Shown: positions 55,140 to 64,000 of the stretch, one piece after another
How positions within the stretch are numbered: position 1 is the first letter of the stretch
Layout: every line of letters starts with the position of its first letter
Assembly (NCBI GenBank): GCA_038093975.1
Contig: JBBPTG010000005.1
Coordinates: forward strand, 124,001 to 188,000
Origin: Chalciporus piperatus
Lineage: Eukaryota > Basidiomycota > Agaricomycetes > Boletales > Boletaceae
Length of the DNA stretch: 64,000 bases
Reading direction: 5' to 3'
Made by a program: the position numbers and the translations under genes
The notes under the pieces: generated by a model
The model's database searches: none
Seen by the model: only the letters and a program-made list of their open reading frames with translations
What the model was told of the DNA's origin: nothing

Positions 55140-57734
55140 ATGTTACCGCGCTCGTTTATTTCTACTGCGATCCAGGCGATCGCGCTTGCGGCCGGTGCGG
55201 TCGCACTCCCCACTCCCAGAGGCGCCAAAGCACCTCAAGTAACGCTGGACTATGGTTCCTTCCAAGGCTTTAATTCAGCGTGGAATACCGAGTCTTTCCT
55301 TGGTGTGCCCTTCGCGCAGCCTCCGTGAGTTTTGGATCATTCACGTTTTCAACCGATTGCACGGCTGATCGTATTTTTTTTCAGTGTGGGCCAGCTTCGC
55401 TTTAATAACCCTGCCCCTCCCCAGCCATTCAGCGGCGTAAAAAATGCAGTGTGGTACGGGAACGCTTGTCCTCAACAGCCGGTGTTGGCACCAGGCGAGG
55501 CGTTCCCCAGCAACCCCGGGCTCAATGGTGTGTTTCCCTACCTGGGAGAGTTGCAACCCCACGGCATAGTGGCAACTTCAGAAGACTGTCAGTTCAACAG
55601 CCATGAACCAGCGCTTCCTTCATTGACAAAAAATAGGTTTATACCTTAACATCGTCAGGCCTGCGGGTGTTTCTGCGGGAACCAAGCTTCCCGTTATTGT
55701 GGTAAGTCCCAGTGTCATCTCCGCCAGAAATTAGCTGAGCCTTAGACGTTCATAGTGGATTTATGGCGGTGAGCTGCAATATATACAGTACTTCAAGGTC
55801 CCAGTGACTTACCCGTACGAAAGGTGCCTTTGAAAGTGGCGATGCCTCAGCATACAATGGTACTCAGGTTGTCTCGCGTTCCGCGAGTTTGAAGTCGCCT
55901 GTTATCCATGTCTCCTTCAACTACCGTATGAATGGTCAGTCTTTACCCCGAGTCCGTATATTTCACCGCTGAAGCAACGTAGCATTTGGATTCCTGGGTG
56001 GCAAGGAAGTACAAGCCGCAGGTCTTGGCAACATCGGGCTCCGTGATCGTGAGTCTGCAAGTGATATAGCTTTGATCTGTCATATTGATGTGGCGAAGAA
56101 CGGTTTGCTCTTGAATGGGTGCAGAAGTATATTTCATTGTTCGGAGGAAACCCGGACCAAGTTATAGCGTGAGCCTCTTGTGCTAATTTCGAGATTATAC
56201 GAAGCTCAAGCGTCATTTGTCCAGATGGGGCCAAAGCTCTGGTTCCATTTCTGTGATGTTGCAGATGGTAGCCTATGATGGAAAACTCAATGGTTTGTTC
56301 CAGGGTGCCGTTATGGTACGATTCACTGCACTACGTTGATTTGGATCATCATTCATTGTATTCTTCTCAGGAATCCGGCGCTGCGTCTCCGATGCATGAT
56401 ATCACCTTCCAGCAAGCTCAGGACAATTACGACTTCATTGTACAGCAAACCAACTGCACGTCTACGAAGGATACTCTGGACTGCCTTCGCCAAGCACCCT
56501 ACCAAGCGATCGTAAATGCAACCCTGCAGACAACTCCCCTGCTTTCCTACCAAGCCCTGAACACCTCGTGGAAGCCACTTGTTGATGGGGTGGTCTTGAA
56601 ACAGTCTATTAGGGAGTCGTTGAAGCAGGATAAATATGCTCAGGTGAGTTTCTTAAGGAAGAGATCTGCATGTTGTCTTGACATTTTATAGGTTCCTGCC
56701 ATCCTTGGGGATGTGGACGATGAGGGCACGTGAGTGACCCAGTTCAGAGATTTCCGCAAAGCATTGACCGTGATTCGTGACATTTTAGACTCTTTTCACT
56801 CTATAGCTTCAACGTGACGTGAGCGAATTCTCCGGTTCTCTGAAGGCCATTGACTGACGAAATATGACAGCACAAACGACCAGTTTTTGGAATATGTAAA
56901 GACAAAGTCAGATGAATGATTCTATCCCTGTGATTGTCTGACCAACCATACAATATTGTAGCTTCCTTGTTGGTGCCACTGACGATGAGATCAACCAAGT
57001 TGGCAAGCTCTACCCTGAGGACCCTTCTCTGGTAGGCTCCGAATCCTTTTCTGTGTCTGCTCGATCATGATCGGATATTGTTTGCTAGGGATCGCCCTAT
57101 GATGTCGGAACAAATTATACTTTGAGGTGAGATATATGATAACCTGCTCAATTGAATGTTGCTCATTTCAACTAGTCCGGAGTACAAACGTATCTCTTCG
57201 TTCCAAGGAGATTTTTACTTCCAGGTTCCACGTCGCTTCGCACTTCGTTATTTGTCTCAGACACAAAATGTCTGGAGTTATCGTGCGTCTCAGTTCCTAC
57301 GCTGCTTGGAGCATGCTCTGACGTATTTGATGACTGCTTGTCTACATAGTCTGGAAGCGGGACAAGTTTGTTCCAGGCATTGGTTCTTTCCACGAGAGCG
57401 ATCTCCAAGAATTCTACGATCTTACCGGCTCCAGCGATTGGGTTGGCACAGACGCTCTCGGTATGTATCCCATTGGTTCATCCATGCGACGTTGAAACTG
57501 ACACGAATCACAGTCAACTTCGCATACACTTTGAACCCCAACGTTCCTTCTAAAGGCTATCCTTCTGGTGCCGCCTCGTCACTTTTGTCGGGACTTAGTT
57601 GGCCACACTACAGCAATGGCCAGCCCAACCTCCTGACCTTCTCGGACCCCAACGTACTCAACTTTACTGAGGACACGTTTAGGGCTGACGCGATGGCATT
57701 CTTGGACAAGATGCAGGATAACATGAATTTGTGA
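55140..57734 (+). CDS. Secreted type-B carboxylesterase/lipase
   Basis: Alpha/beta hydrolase of the carboxylesterase type-B (cholinesterase-like) family. It starts with a signal peptide (MLPRSFISTAIQAIALAAGA) and continues VTLDYGSFQGF, FLGVPFAQPP and VGQLRFNNPAPPQPFSGVKN. The oxyanion region is KLPVIVWIYGGAFESGDASA. FNYR, GFLGGKEVQAAGLGNIGLRD and ERFALEWVQKYISLFGGNPD lead to the nucleophile elbow WGQSSGSISV (Gly-Gln-Ser-Ser-Gly). Later come ESGAASP, KQDKYAQVPAILGDVDDEGT, FLVGATDDEINQVGKLYPED, FQGDFYFQVPRR and the histidine motif SFHESDLQEFYDL. Many short introns (about 13). The terminus is FLDKMQDNMNL. Substrate not predictable from sequence. Confidence 0.92.
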
Positions 57735-58356
57735 TCCTCTAAAACCATGTAGTGACCCTGGAGGTCTTCTGACTTGGGCATTCATTTGAATTACATCACT
57801 CGTTAAGGCTTCGAAGCTGAGCTGTGAGATGCGCGCCTACTGGGTCGTCCCTTCCCGTGGAAGGCCTAGACTTGTGAGATGTGAGAAAGATATTGCAGCA
57901 AAGTATACTAGTACTCATCGCCGCCTACACCAGCTGTCAAATTCGCACCATCTTCATTCCGCTCCCGGAGGTTTGTAACCGCATGCTTGCATAATAAGGA
58001 TACATAAGTAATGATACCATAGTATACTGTGACAGAAGTGGTATGTAGATCTAAAGCTAAAAGTCTCCCAGAACGTAGCCAATGAAGTCTAGAAAAAGCG
58101 AGCGTAACCATACACAAGAGTAACTCCTTGAGCAGTCGATGACACGGTAAACAGTATGCGAAACAAAATGTGACAAGCCTTGATAAGAAGACAATGCAAA
58201 GCCAAAGCTAGTGCAGACGGAAATCTTTTGCCGCGTTTGATATACATTTTTTGAAAGACTTCTCTGTCAATCGATCCTCATCAGGGCCCAAATCTCGAGC
58301 GAATCTGGAAGGATAAATACCTTGAAGATGGGTGGTACACGATGCGAGTGAGATGA
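57735..58356. other. Convergent 3' region, carboxylesterase / hypothetical protein
   Basis: 622 bp with no gene; short frames only. Probably 3' untranslated sequence of both genes. Confidence 0.5.
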
Positions 58357-59063
58357 TTAGGAAGATCGGACATCATTTTGTCCAAGGGAATCCAAGTTAT
58401 CTTTCAGTGCGAGCCAGCCGACCGCGCTAGATATACAAAGTGCTAAGGAAACATATGCGTAGGAATGTCGCTGAAAGAGCAACACATCAGCGGCTTGCGA
58501 ACCGACCAAAAGATCCTAACACCTACGTCACTGTGTGAGGATGGGTATTGATAACGGATGATACGAGATGGTCCATCAAAGACCTGGTACAGGGTCTCCG
58601 ATTCTGCCGTCAAGGCATTAAATGATATGGTGGAAGCACCATAAACTTGTCTGGGAAGGCAAGCCAGGCGTTGGCGTTCAAGACGGCGTTTTTGAAGAGT
58701 CGACGATGACATATGCGGGGGACGTGCTGGTCCATCGAAAACAACAGGAGGCGGAAGAGACCGCGGCAGGCCCATGGAGTCGCTGTAGATGTTCCTTGAA
58801 CCAGGGCGACTTTTCTCGGATGATATACGTGGAGGGGGGACGCTGTTGGCTGCCTGAGATGGTCTCCTGTTGTTGTTCCAATTCCTCAGCATCACAGGGG
58901 CATCGAAGATGTCGAATATCTCTGGAACGCTGGGCGAATCAGATGCGCCGACTGAAAGAGTGGAGGCGGACGAGACGGCCGAGTGGCCGAAGGGGGTAGA
59001 AATGGATTTACGAGCAGTGACGTCGAGGAGAGCACCAGCAGTTCGACGGGACAGAGAAGCCAT
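58357..59063 (-). CDS. Small tail-anchored hypothetical protein, possibly mitochondrial
   Basis: About 218 residues in two exons. Exon 1 starts MASLSRRTAGALLDVTARKS, an Arg/Ser-rich amphipathic N-terminus like a mitochondrial presequence. It continues through SVPEIFDIFDAPVMLRNWNN, PRSLPPPVVFDGPARPPHMS, LQKRRLERQRLACLPRQVYG and ETLYQVFDGPSRIIRYQYPS. A 55-nt intron (GTAGGT...TTTCAG) then joins SHSD to RHSYAYVSLALCISSAVGWL ending ALKDNLDSLGQNDVRSS, so the C-terminus is one membrane segment plus a short tail. The upstream TTG at 59072 is not a start; ATG at 59063 is. No family recognised. Stop TAA at 58357-58359. Confidence 0.65.
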
Positions 59064-60781
59064 GGCCAGCAATGCCTATTCACGGGGGGATGCGAAGTGG
59101 AATTTCCTCACATTTTATACTGTTACTCGACGCCAAGGATGCACCACAGAAACGACATGTTCGTTTGAGAAACTCCGGGTAGCCTGGATATTGGCATGGA
59201 GTCGTCCGAGTCGGAAATGGTGCGGCTCTAACTCCCTGGGGAATCAGATAACCTCTTGTTTTTAGTCAACGAAACGAAACTTACAGTTACTGGTCCGTAT
59301 TAGATGTAGTTGCCAAGAGTACGAAGATTAAATCCAGTGTCGATATAATCGGATCGATGTTATGAGTGCTGCGGGTGTGAAGTAATTCAGAATATGAAGA
59401 ACGTTTGCCAAGGGATACACGGCGAGTAATAATACTTGAGTACTTGCCTCCAAGTTCTGGCAATTTACATAGCTTTGGCGGCATTTCCAGGGATCGGTGT
59501 GGATGAACTTCGTGTCACGGCTCCCAACATCACCTAACGCGGCGAAACGTTACATACAAGATAATTGTGTCCGTATAAACGCCACGAAGGACGACACATT
59601 GGCTTCACTGATGGCAAAGGAAAACCCAATCACTCCACTTTTACAGAATGGGATTCATTTCATGCCAATGATATCTTTTCGTTGATTGTGGAAAGGAGTC
59701 GGGTTTTGAGAACAAGTCCTGTTTTGCGGAAAGGACGGTTTCCTCTTCCTGTATGGTCAAAGTTTCTTGGGAGATTCTCGTTCTTTCCTGTGTAGCAACC
59801 TTTGAGGCCGCATCGTCGTACAAGGGGACGCCAAGATTGCCAAGTAACAGAATCCCGAATATCCAGGATAGTGTGGCGGCATCAAGCGAGGAAAAAGCAG
59901 CCAGCTTTCCTCGGTTGACTGGGTAGCTGAAAATTAAGGACCAAGAAGATTTGCCAAGTGATACAAGAAGTGGATCTAAGCACAAGAGATTGCTGCGGAA
60001 TGAACTGGTCTACTAGGGTTTCTGGAACTGGCCGATCCGAGGACGTACCACCACAGTGGCTCGGGCACGGAGAGGACATGAGTAAGCATCGAAGCCTAGA
60101 CTGCCAGCACGCACGAGTCGGTTATCGCTGCACCTGGACGGAGCTCAACAGGCAGTGCTCTACCATGAGGAATCCTGCACTCCGAGGACAAGATGGAGCG
60201 GGCCGAGAGAATGCCACAGTTCATTTCGCAAGATCACTTACGAACACACCGAACTTCAATTGGAAAGGATCGAAAAGCGGGTTCTTATGTGAGCTTCAAG
60301 GAGCGTGCGGTGGATTTGAAGACAAGCGTGTAATTATTGATGAGCAGTGGCAGTGTAATGGTCGGCTCAAACTCTTCAAAGCTTCAGGCTGCGCTCAGTG
60401 GCTGCGACTGGCACCAGGTCCGTATACAACTAACCCAGTACCGTGCCAAATTTGCAGATATGATGTACAATTATTCGGCTTTATGCCATGACGCATGACC
60501 GGTCTGACCGCTCATTGTAATCCAGCATCTAGGTCAGAGCTGACAGTCATGCATCATGCATCATGCATCATGGCTGGCCAGACAGGTTGCATGGAGTCCA
60601 CGTGTCCAAGTAGTAGTAAGTCCCTGACGCGTGTTTTCCTGCAGCACTCAGGCTCTTTCGCTCCGATAGGCAGTGATAGTGCGCCAGGTAAACACGAGGC
60701 GTAACTTATGTAGATGATAGAAAACCCTTACGTCCGACCAGAATCTTGGCCCGAGTATCCTTGCCTTTTTCTCTCCCGACG
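59064..60781. other. Region with unresolved coding fragments
   Basis: On the minus strand 59641-59925 reads as a plausible protein end with a membrane segment (DAATLSWIFGILLLGNLGVP) and a Glu-rich tail (TLTIQEEETVLSAKQDL), but I could not splice it in frame to the ATG-led piece at 59960-60079 (MSSPCPSHCGGTSSDRPVPE). A 65-codon minus frame at 59287-59484 begins with ATG but has no other support. A short tandem repeat of CATGCAT lies at 60549-60571. No confident gene. Confidence 0.35.
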
Positions 60782-62401
60782 ATGACTACTAGTACTAAAC
60801 CTCCCCAAGACACTGTGCACTCTCCTCAGGGGCTACAGAGCCCCATCTCCGGAAGTCCGCTTCCACAGTACGGCTTCGGTTCTGAGGCCTCTTTCGATTC
60901 CCTTATCCAAGACAACCCCTTCTTGTTCCGCGTCTACACTCCCAAGACCCGCTCACAAATCTTCGACAAAGTTCAGCCCTACTTTGTAGGACAGAAATTC
61001 AATGAGCATTTCACACGAGCTGCTGAGCAGCTAAAACACCCCTCATCCCCTCTCAGCGAGTCGATCGCATCGACCAGCACGTACCAGGACGTTGCCCAGT
61101 ACATGGACTGGACCCAGAGACATATGTCCCCGTTCGTCTCGACGACCTTTAGCTTCATCTGGGCGATCTGGGAAGCAACTCGACGTTACCGGGTTGGTCT
61201 TAAACACGACGTCGAAATTGCAATCATAGACTCCAGAATGCTCACGGGCCGAGCAGCTACCGCATTGGAGTTGCTGCGGAAAGGGACGCTTCCAGAGTAA
61301 GTCCGCCTTCCATACCGTACCCCTATTTATATTTACTCATTGTGATTCCTTAGACGACATTTGGATTACTGGAAGTGGTATAGATATGCCCTCGAATCGC
61401 AAGACGTTCTTGTGCACGGAGCTATCCCCGCACGAGCTGTCCTCGCGTCCGTCCCGCTTCTTTCGCTGATCGGTAAACTTCCGTCCTACTTCCTACGCCA
61501 AGGTTGCGATCCAGAGTCATCGCCATCCCCATTTGATACACTTTCCTGGGACACCATGGATCGGAAGCCAAGCTTCCGCCAATTTTGCCAAGATATGTCG
61601 GACCAGTTTCTGCAGCTCTCTGCCGAGCATCGCCTGCGCGATGCGACTGCAGGCTCCGTGCGCTTGGCGATGGTCTTCCTAAGGCCGTGGTTCCACAACG
61701 CGGTCACGAACGACTTCTCTATAGCCACCGACAAAGCTTGCGCCCTCGCATTTATCATCGCACAGTGGCCTGCCCAGTGGTGGTCGCGAGATCATATGGA
61801 GATGTGGACAGTCATCAGGTCGCTCGTCCAAGCGCTCGCGGAGGAGGTCCGGGAGAAGCAGAAGAGAGAAACCAACGAAGAAGTCCTTAGGTTGAAAGAT
61901 GTTGTAATGAACCTTGAGCGCGTCGTAGAAGACTACGAGGAGGCCGAGGTAGCTTCCTGCGTTGATCCGGATAAGGAGAGGGACGACAGCCAAGAGGAAA
62001 GTGTTGTCTTGCCTCCTTCCCCTCCCCCCTCCCCTCCCCTCACCGTCTGCCACCATCCTGGCGCGATCGATCCTGCTTCTCTCCCAGAATCTTCTGTGAC
62101 GCAGGAGGTTATTTCTGCTGCACCACCCGCAGAATCCTTAGGTAATCCTCAGCCGACAACGGTCATTCTCGCTCCCACTATAATCATATATCAAGAGCAG
62201 CAGCAACGCCAGGAGCAGTGCTCCCCTGCTAAGGCAGTCGAACTCCCGTCACCGGAAGGCGGGATCGCAAAGCCGCGGAAACGTCGGTCCCATTCCCTCA
62301 TTGAAACTGCCTCTTGTATTATCACTGGCGTTCTCGTTGGCGCCTTTGTCACTCTTTGCATCATCAACTCCCAACGACGCACTCTCATTTACGTTACCTA
62401 A
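60782..62401 (+). CDS. DUF7587-like protein with C-terminal tail anchor
   Basis: About 520 residues, one intron near 61297-61353. After a Pro/Ser-rich N-terminus the conserved domain starts FLFRVYTPKTRSQIFDKVQP, then YQDVAQYMDWTQRHMSPFVS, TTFSFIWAIWEATRRYRVGL, DVEIAIIDSRMLTGRAATAL. I recognise this layout from basidiomycete proteins annotated with DUF7587. A second region (DYWKWYRYALESQDVLVHGA, IPARAVLASVPLLSLIGKLP, FRQFCQDMSDQFLQLSAEHR, IATDKACALAFIIAQWPAQW) is helical. A coiled coil follows (REKQKRETNEEVLRLKDVVM, NLERVVEDYEEAEV), then Pro-rich linkers. The extreme C-terminus is a basic KPRKRRSHS and a single membrane span, IITGVLVGAFVTLCII. Function unknown. Start is ATG at 60782, not the upstream TTG. 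Confidence 0.85.
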
Positions 62402-62694
62402 ACCACTTTTAGCCCCCACTCACGCTCTTTACACGCACGGCAGAGAAAGCAATATCACCAGACTGTATCAGTACAGATTATCTTATGCTGGTATTTATAC
62501 GAGCTGGACTCTGGCAGTATTCTGGCTACCTTCAGCTACAATTATAGCTAGTTGATGACGTTGTACATGTACTACTTGTGTACTACTATGTACAACTTGA
62601 CGAAAATGCAAACAATGTACCAAGTAAATAAATCCTGACGCGATGAGCAAGCCATGAGTTGAGACATCACTCACCGGCACCTCACTCGACGGTC
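62402..62694. other. Spacer upstream of tRNA dehydratase gene
   Basis: 293 bp between the DUF7587-like stop and the next ATG; contains TAC/GTA-rich palindromic stretches near 62560-62600. No gene. Confidence 0.5.
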
Positions 62695-64000
62695 ATGAAC
62701 TTGCTTTCCTCCCAATCCCATCGGACCCAACTCATCCTCACCGCAGTGTCAGCCTGCGTGGTTACTTCTACGTTATTCACCGTCTACACCGCGTACCGCA
62801 GAAAGGAACGGCGTAGAGACCTCAACGAGGATGTACTTCGGTCGATCTCTTCTCTCAAAGAGTCTACAAACAATGACCTGCCGACGCCCGAAGAACCCAT
62901 AGTCGAAGAAACGTACATACGTGCCAACCGCATAGGTGGCTACGATGAAGACCTCATCCGAGAACAGCTCTCCCGAAACTACTCGTTCTTCGGTGAGGAG
63001 GGCATGGCCCGTGTCCGTGCTGGATCAGTCGTCGTCGTGGGTTGCGGGGGCGTCGGTAGCTGGGCTGCTGTCATGTTAGTTCGATCGTGCGTAGAGCGTA
63101 TACTTTTCATCTTGGTGCTCGGCTGACTCGGCGTGAAACGCAATATGTAGCGGGGTGTCGAAAATACGGCTCGTCGACTTTGACTACGTGACATTGTCGT
63201 CCCTCAATCGACATGCAACAGCTACGCTCGCGGACGTTGGAACTCCCAAGGTCGGATGCATAGAACGGACCTTGAAGCAGATCTCGCGCTGGGTTGAGGT
63301 GGATAGCAGAGTGGAGATCTGGAGGAAGGAAGAAGGCGGCAAACTACTGGAAGGCGTTGACTGGGTTATTGGTAGGTCGGGTGGTCTCGAGTACAGCTTG
63401 GTTTCATGCTTCTCATCCTCAGACGCAATCGACAATATCACGACAAAGGTTGACCTACTTAAATATTGCCATGACCATAATATCAAGGTACATCTCACGC
63501 TCTGGACATCGTTTGTGATCGAACCTCAGTCGTTGCTCACAGGTGTTCTCTTCCATGGGTGCTGGCGCCAAGTGCGACCCTACCCGTGTCCAAATTAGTG
63601 ATATATCCTACACCATTTATGACCCGCTTGCGCGTTCTGTGAGGCGGAGACTCCGTCTAGAAGGTGTCTCGTCAGGCATCCCCGTGGTCTACTCCACAGA
63701 GGTTCCAGGAGACGTTAAGTTGGCTCCATTATCCGAGGAAGAGTTCCAAAAGGGCAACGTCAAGGAATTGGGTGTATTCGACGACTTCAGAGTTCGAATA
63801 CTTCCCGTATTTGGTACGTGACATACTTTGCTCTCTCGTCTCGACGCGGTCATTCCCTCACCGTGTTTCGCAGGCCCCCTGCCATCTCTGTTTGGCTTGC
63901 ACATTGCCACCTACGTGATCTGCGAGCTGGCAGGGAAGCCCATATTGAACCCTCTACCCATCAAAAATCGCAGGAAACTCTGCGAACGTCTCCTCCGTGA
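62695..64000 (+). CDS. tRNA threonylcarbamoyladenosine dehydratase (TcdA/YgdL type), truncated by window edge
   Basis: E1-like enzyme that uses ATP to cyclise t6A37 in tRNA to ct6A; in yeast Tcd1/Tcd2 sit at the mitochondrial outer membrane. The N-terminus has one membrane segment (QLILTAVSACVVTSTLFTVY) followed by basic YRRKERRR, matching that location. The catalytic domain begins IGGYDEDLIREQLSRNYSFF and GEEGMARVRAGSVVVVGCGG, with the nucleotide-binding GCGGVGSWAA. Then VSKIRLVDFDYVTLSSLNRH, ATATLADVGTPKVGCIERTL, DAIDNITTKVDLLKYCHDH, SSMGAGAKCDPTRVQISDIS and YTIYDPLARSVRRRLR. Four or so introns. The gene runs off at 64000 in the C-terminal helices (VICELAGKPILNPLP). Confidence 0.95.

Noticed and set aside
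59958..60491. 177-codon plus-strand open frame
   Set aside because: No domain, composition atypical, and it overlaps protein-like sequence on the opposite strand.

Overview
The window is nuclear DNA from a filamentous basidiomycete, most likely an agaricomycete. Genes are dense and mostly single-copy, cut by many short introns (about 45-60 nt, GT-AG, with CTGAY-like branch sites). The families point the same way: a NoxA-type NADPH oxidase, a heme-thiolate peroxidase, a basidiomycete-type GH28, an SRPK-like kinase, a SPIN90/Dip1 protein and a DUF7587-like protein. No bacterial operon, CRISPR array, rRNA or tRNA gene was recognised. All gene models were spliced by eye, so individual exon borders may be off by a few bases.

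Layout. 1-3161: the two enzymes of de novo GDP-L-fucose synthesis, GDP-mannose 4,6-dehydratase (5' end outside the window) and GDP-L-fucose synthase, convergent. 3379-6763: FAD synthetase with an unusual Cys-containing triple repeat, then a probable Sld3 replication-initiation factor. 6998-7930: broken coding fragments. 8253-12593: SPIN90/Dip1 activator of Arp2/3 and a CCC1-type vacuolar iron/manganese transporter. 14654-16219: a histidine acid phosphatase. 16615-20405: two unrecognised proteins, one with a Cys/His cluster. 20843-26102: NADPH oxidase and a GH28 pectinase. 26860-32242: Nudix hydrolase, VPS26 retromer subunit, a weak hypothetical gene and an SRPK-like kinase. 32555-40931: multi-pass membrane protein, Sof1/DCAF13 ribosome biogenesis factor, amidase and RTF1 of the Paf1 complex. 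42006-43699: a second, inverted copy of the acid phosphatase. 44723-51593: a very long Sds3-like protein with His-rich and Arg-Glu tracts, divergent from an F-box protein. 52208-57734: heme-thiolate peroxidase and a type-B carboxylesterase. 58357-64000: a small tail-anchored hypothetical protein, a DUF7587-like tail-anchored protein and a TcdA/YgdL-type tRNA t6A dehydratase cut by the window end.

Two small dispersed repeat families are visible by direct comparison. One is a 98-bp foldback element with about 20-bp terminal inverted repeats and a TAA target duplication (two copies, a PIF/Harbinger-like MITE). The other is a 137-151 bp element with no recognised relatives (three copies, same orientation). 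The clearest functional unit is the GDP-fucose pair. The most novel-looking items are the three-copy repeat, the Cys/His protein at 18293-20405, the DUF7587-like protein, the FAD synthetase insertion and the duplicated intron in the second phosphatase.
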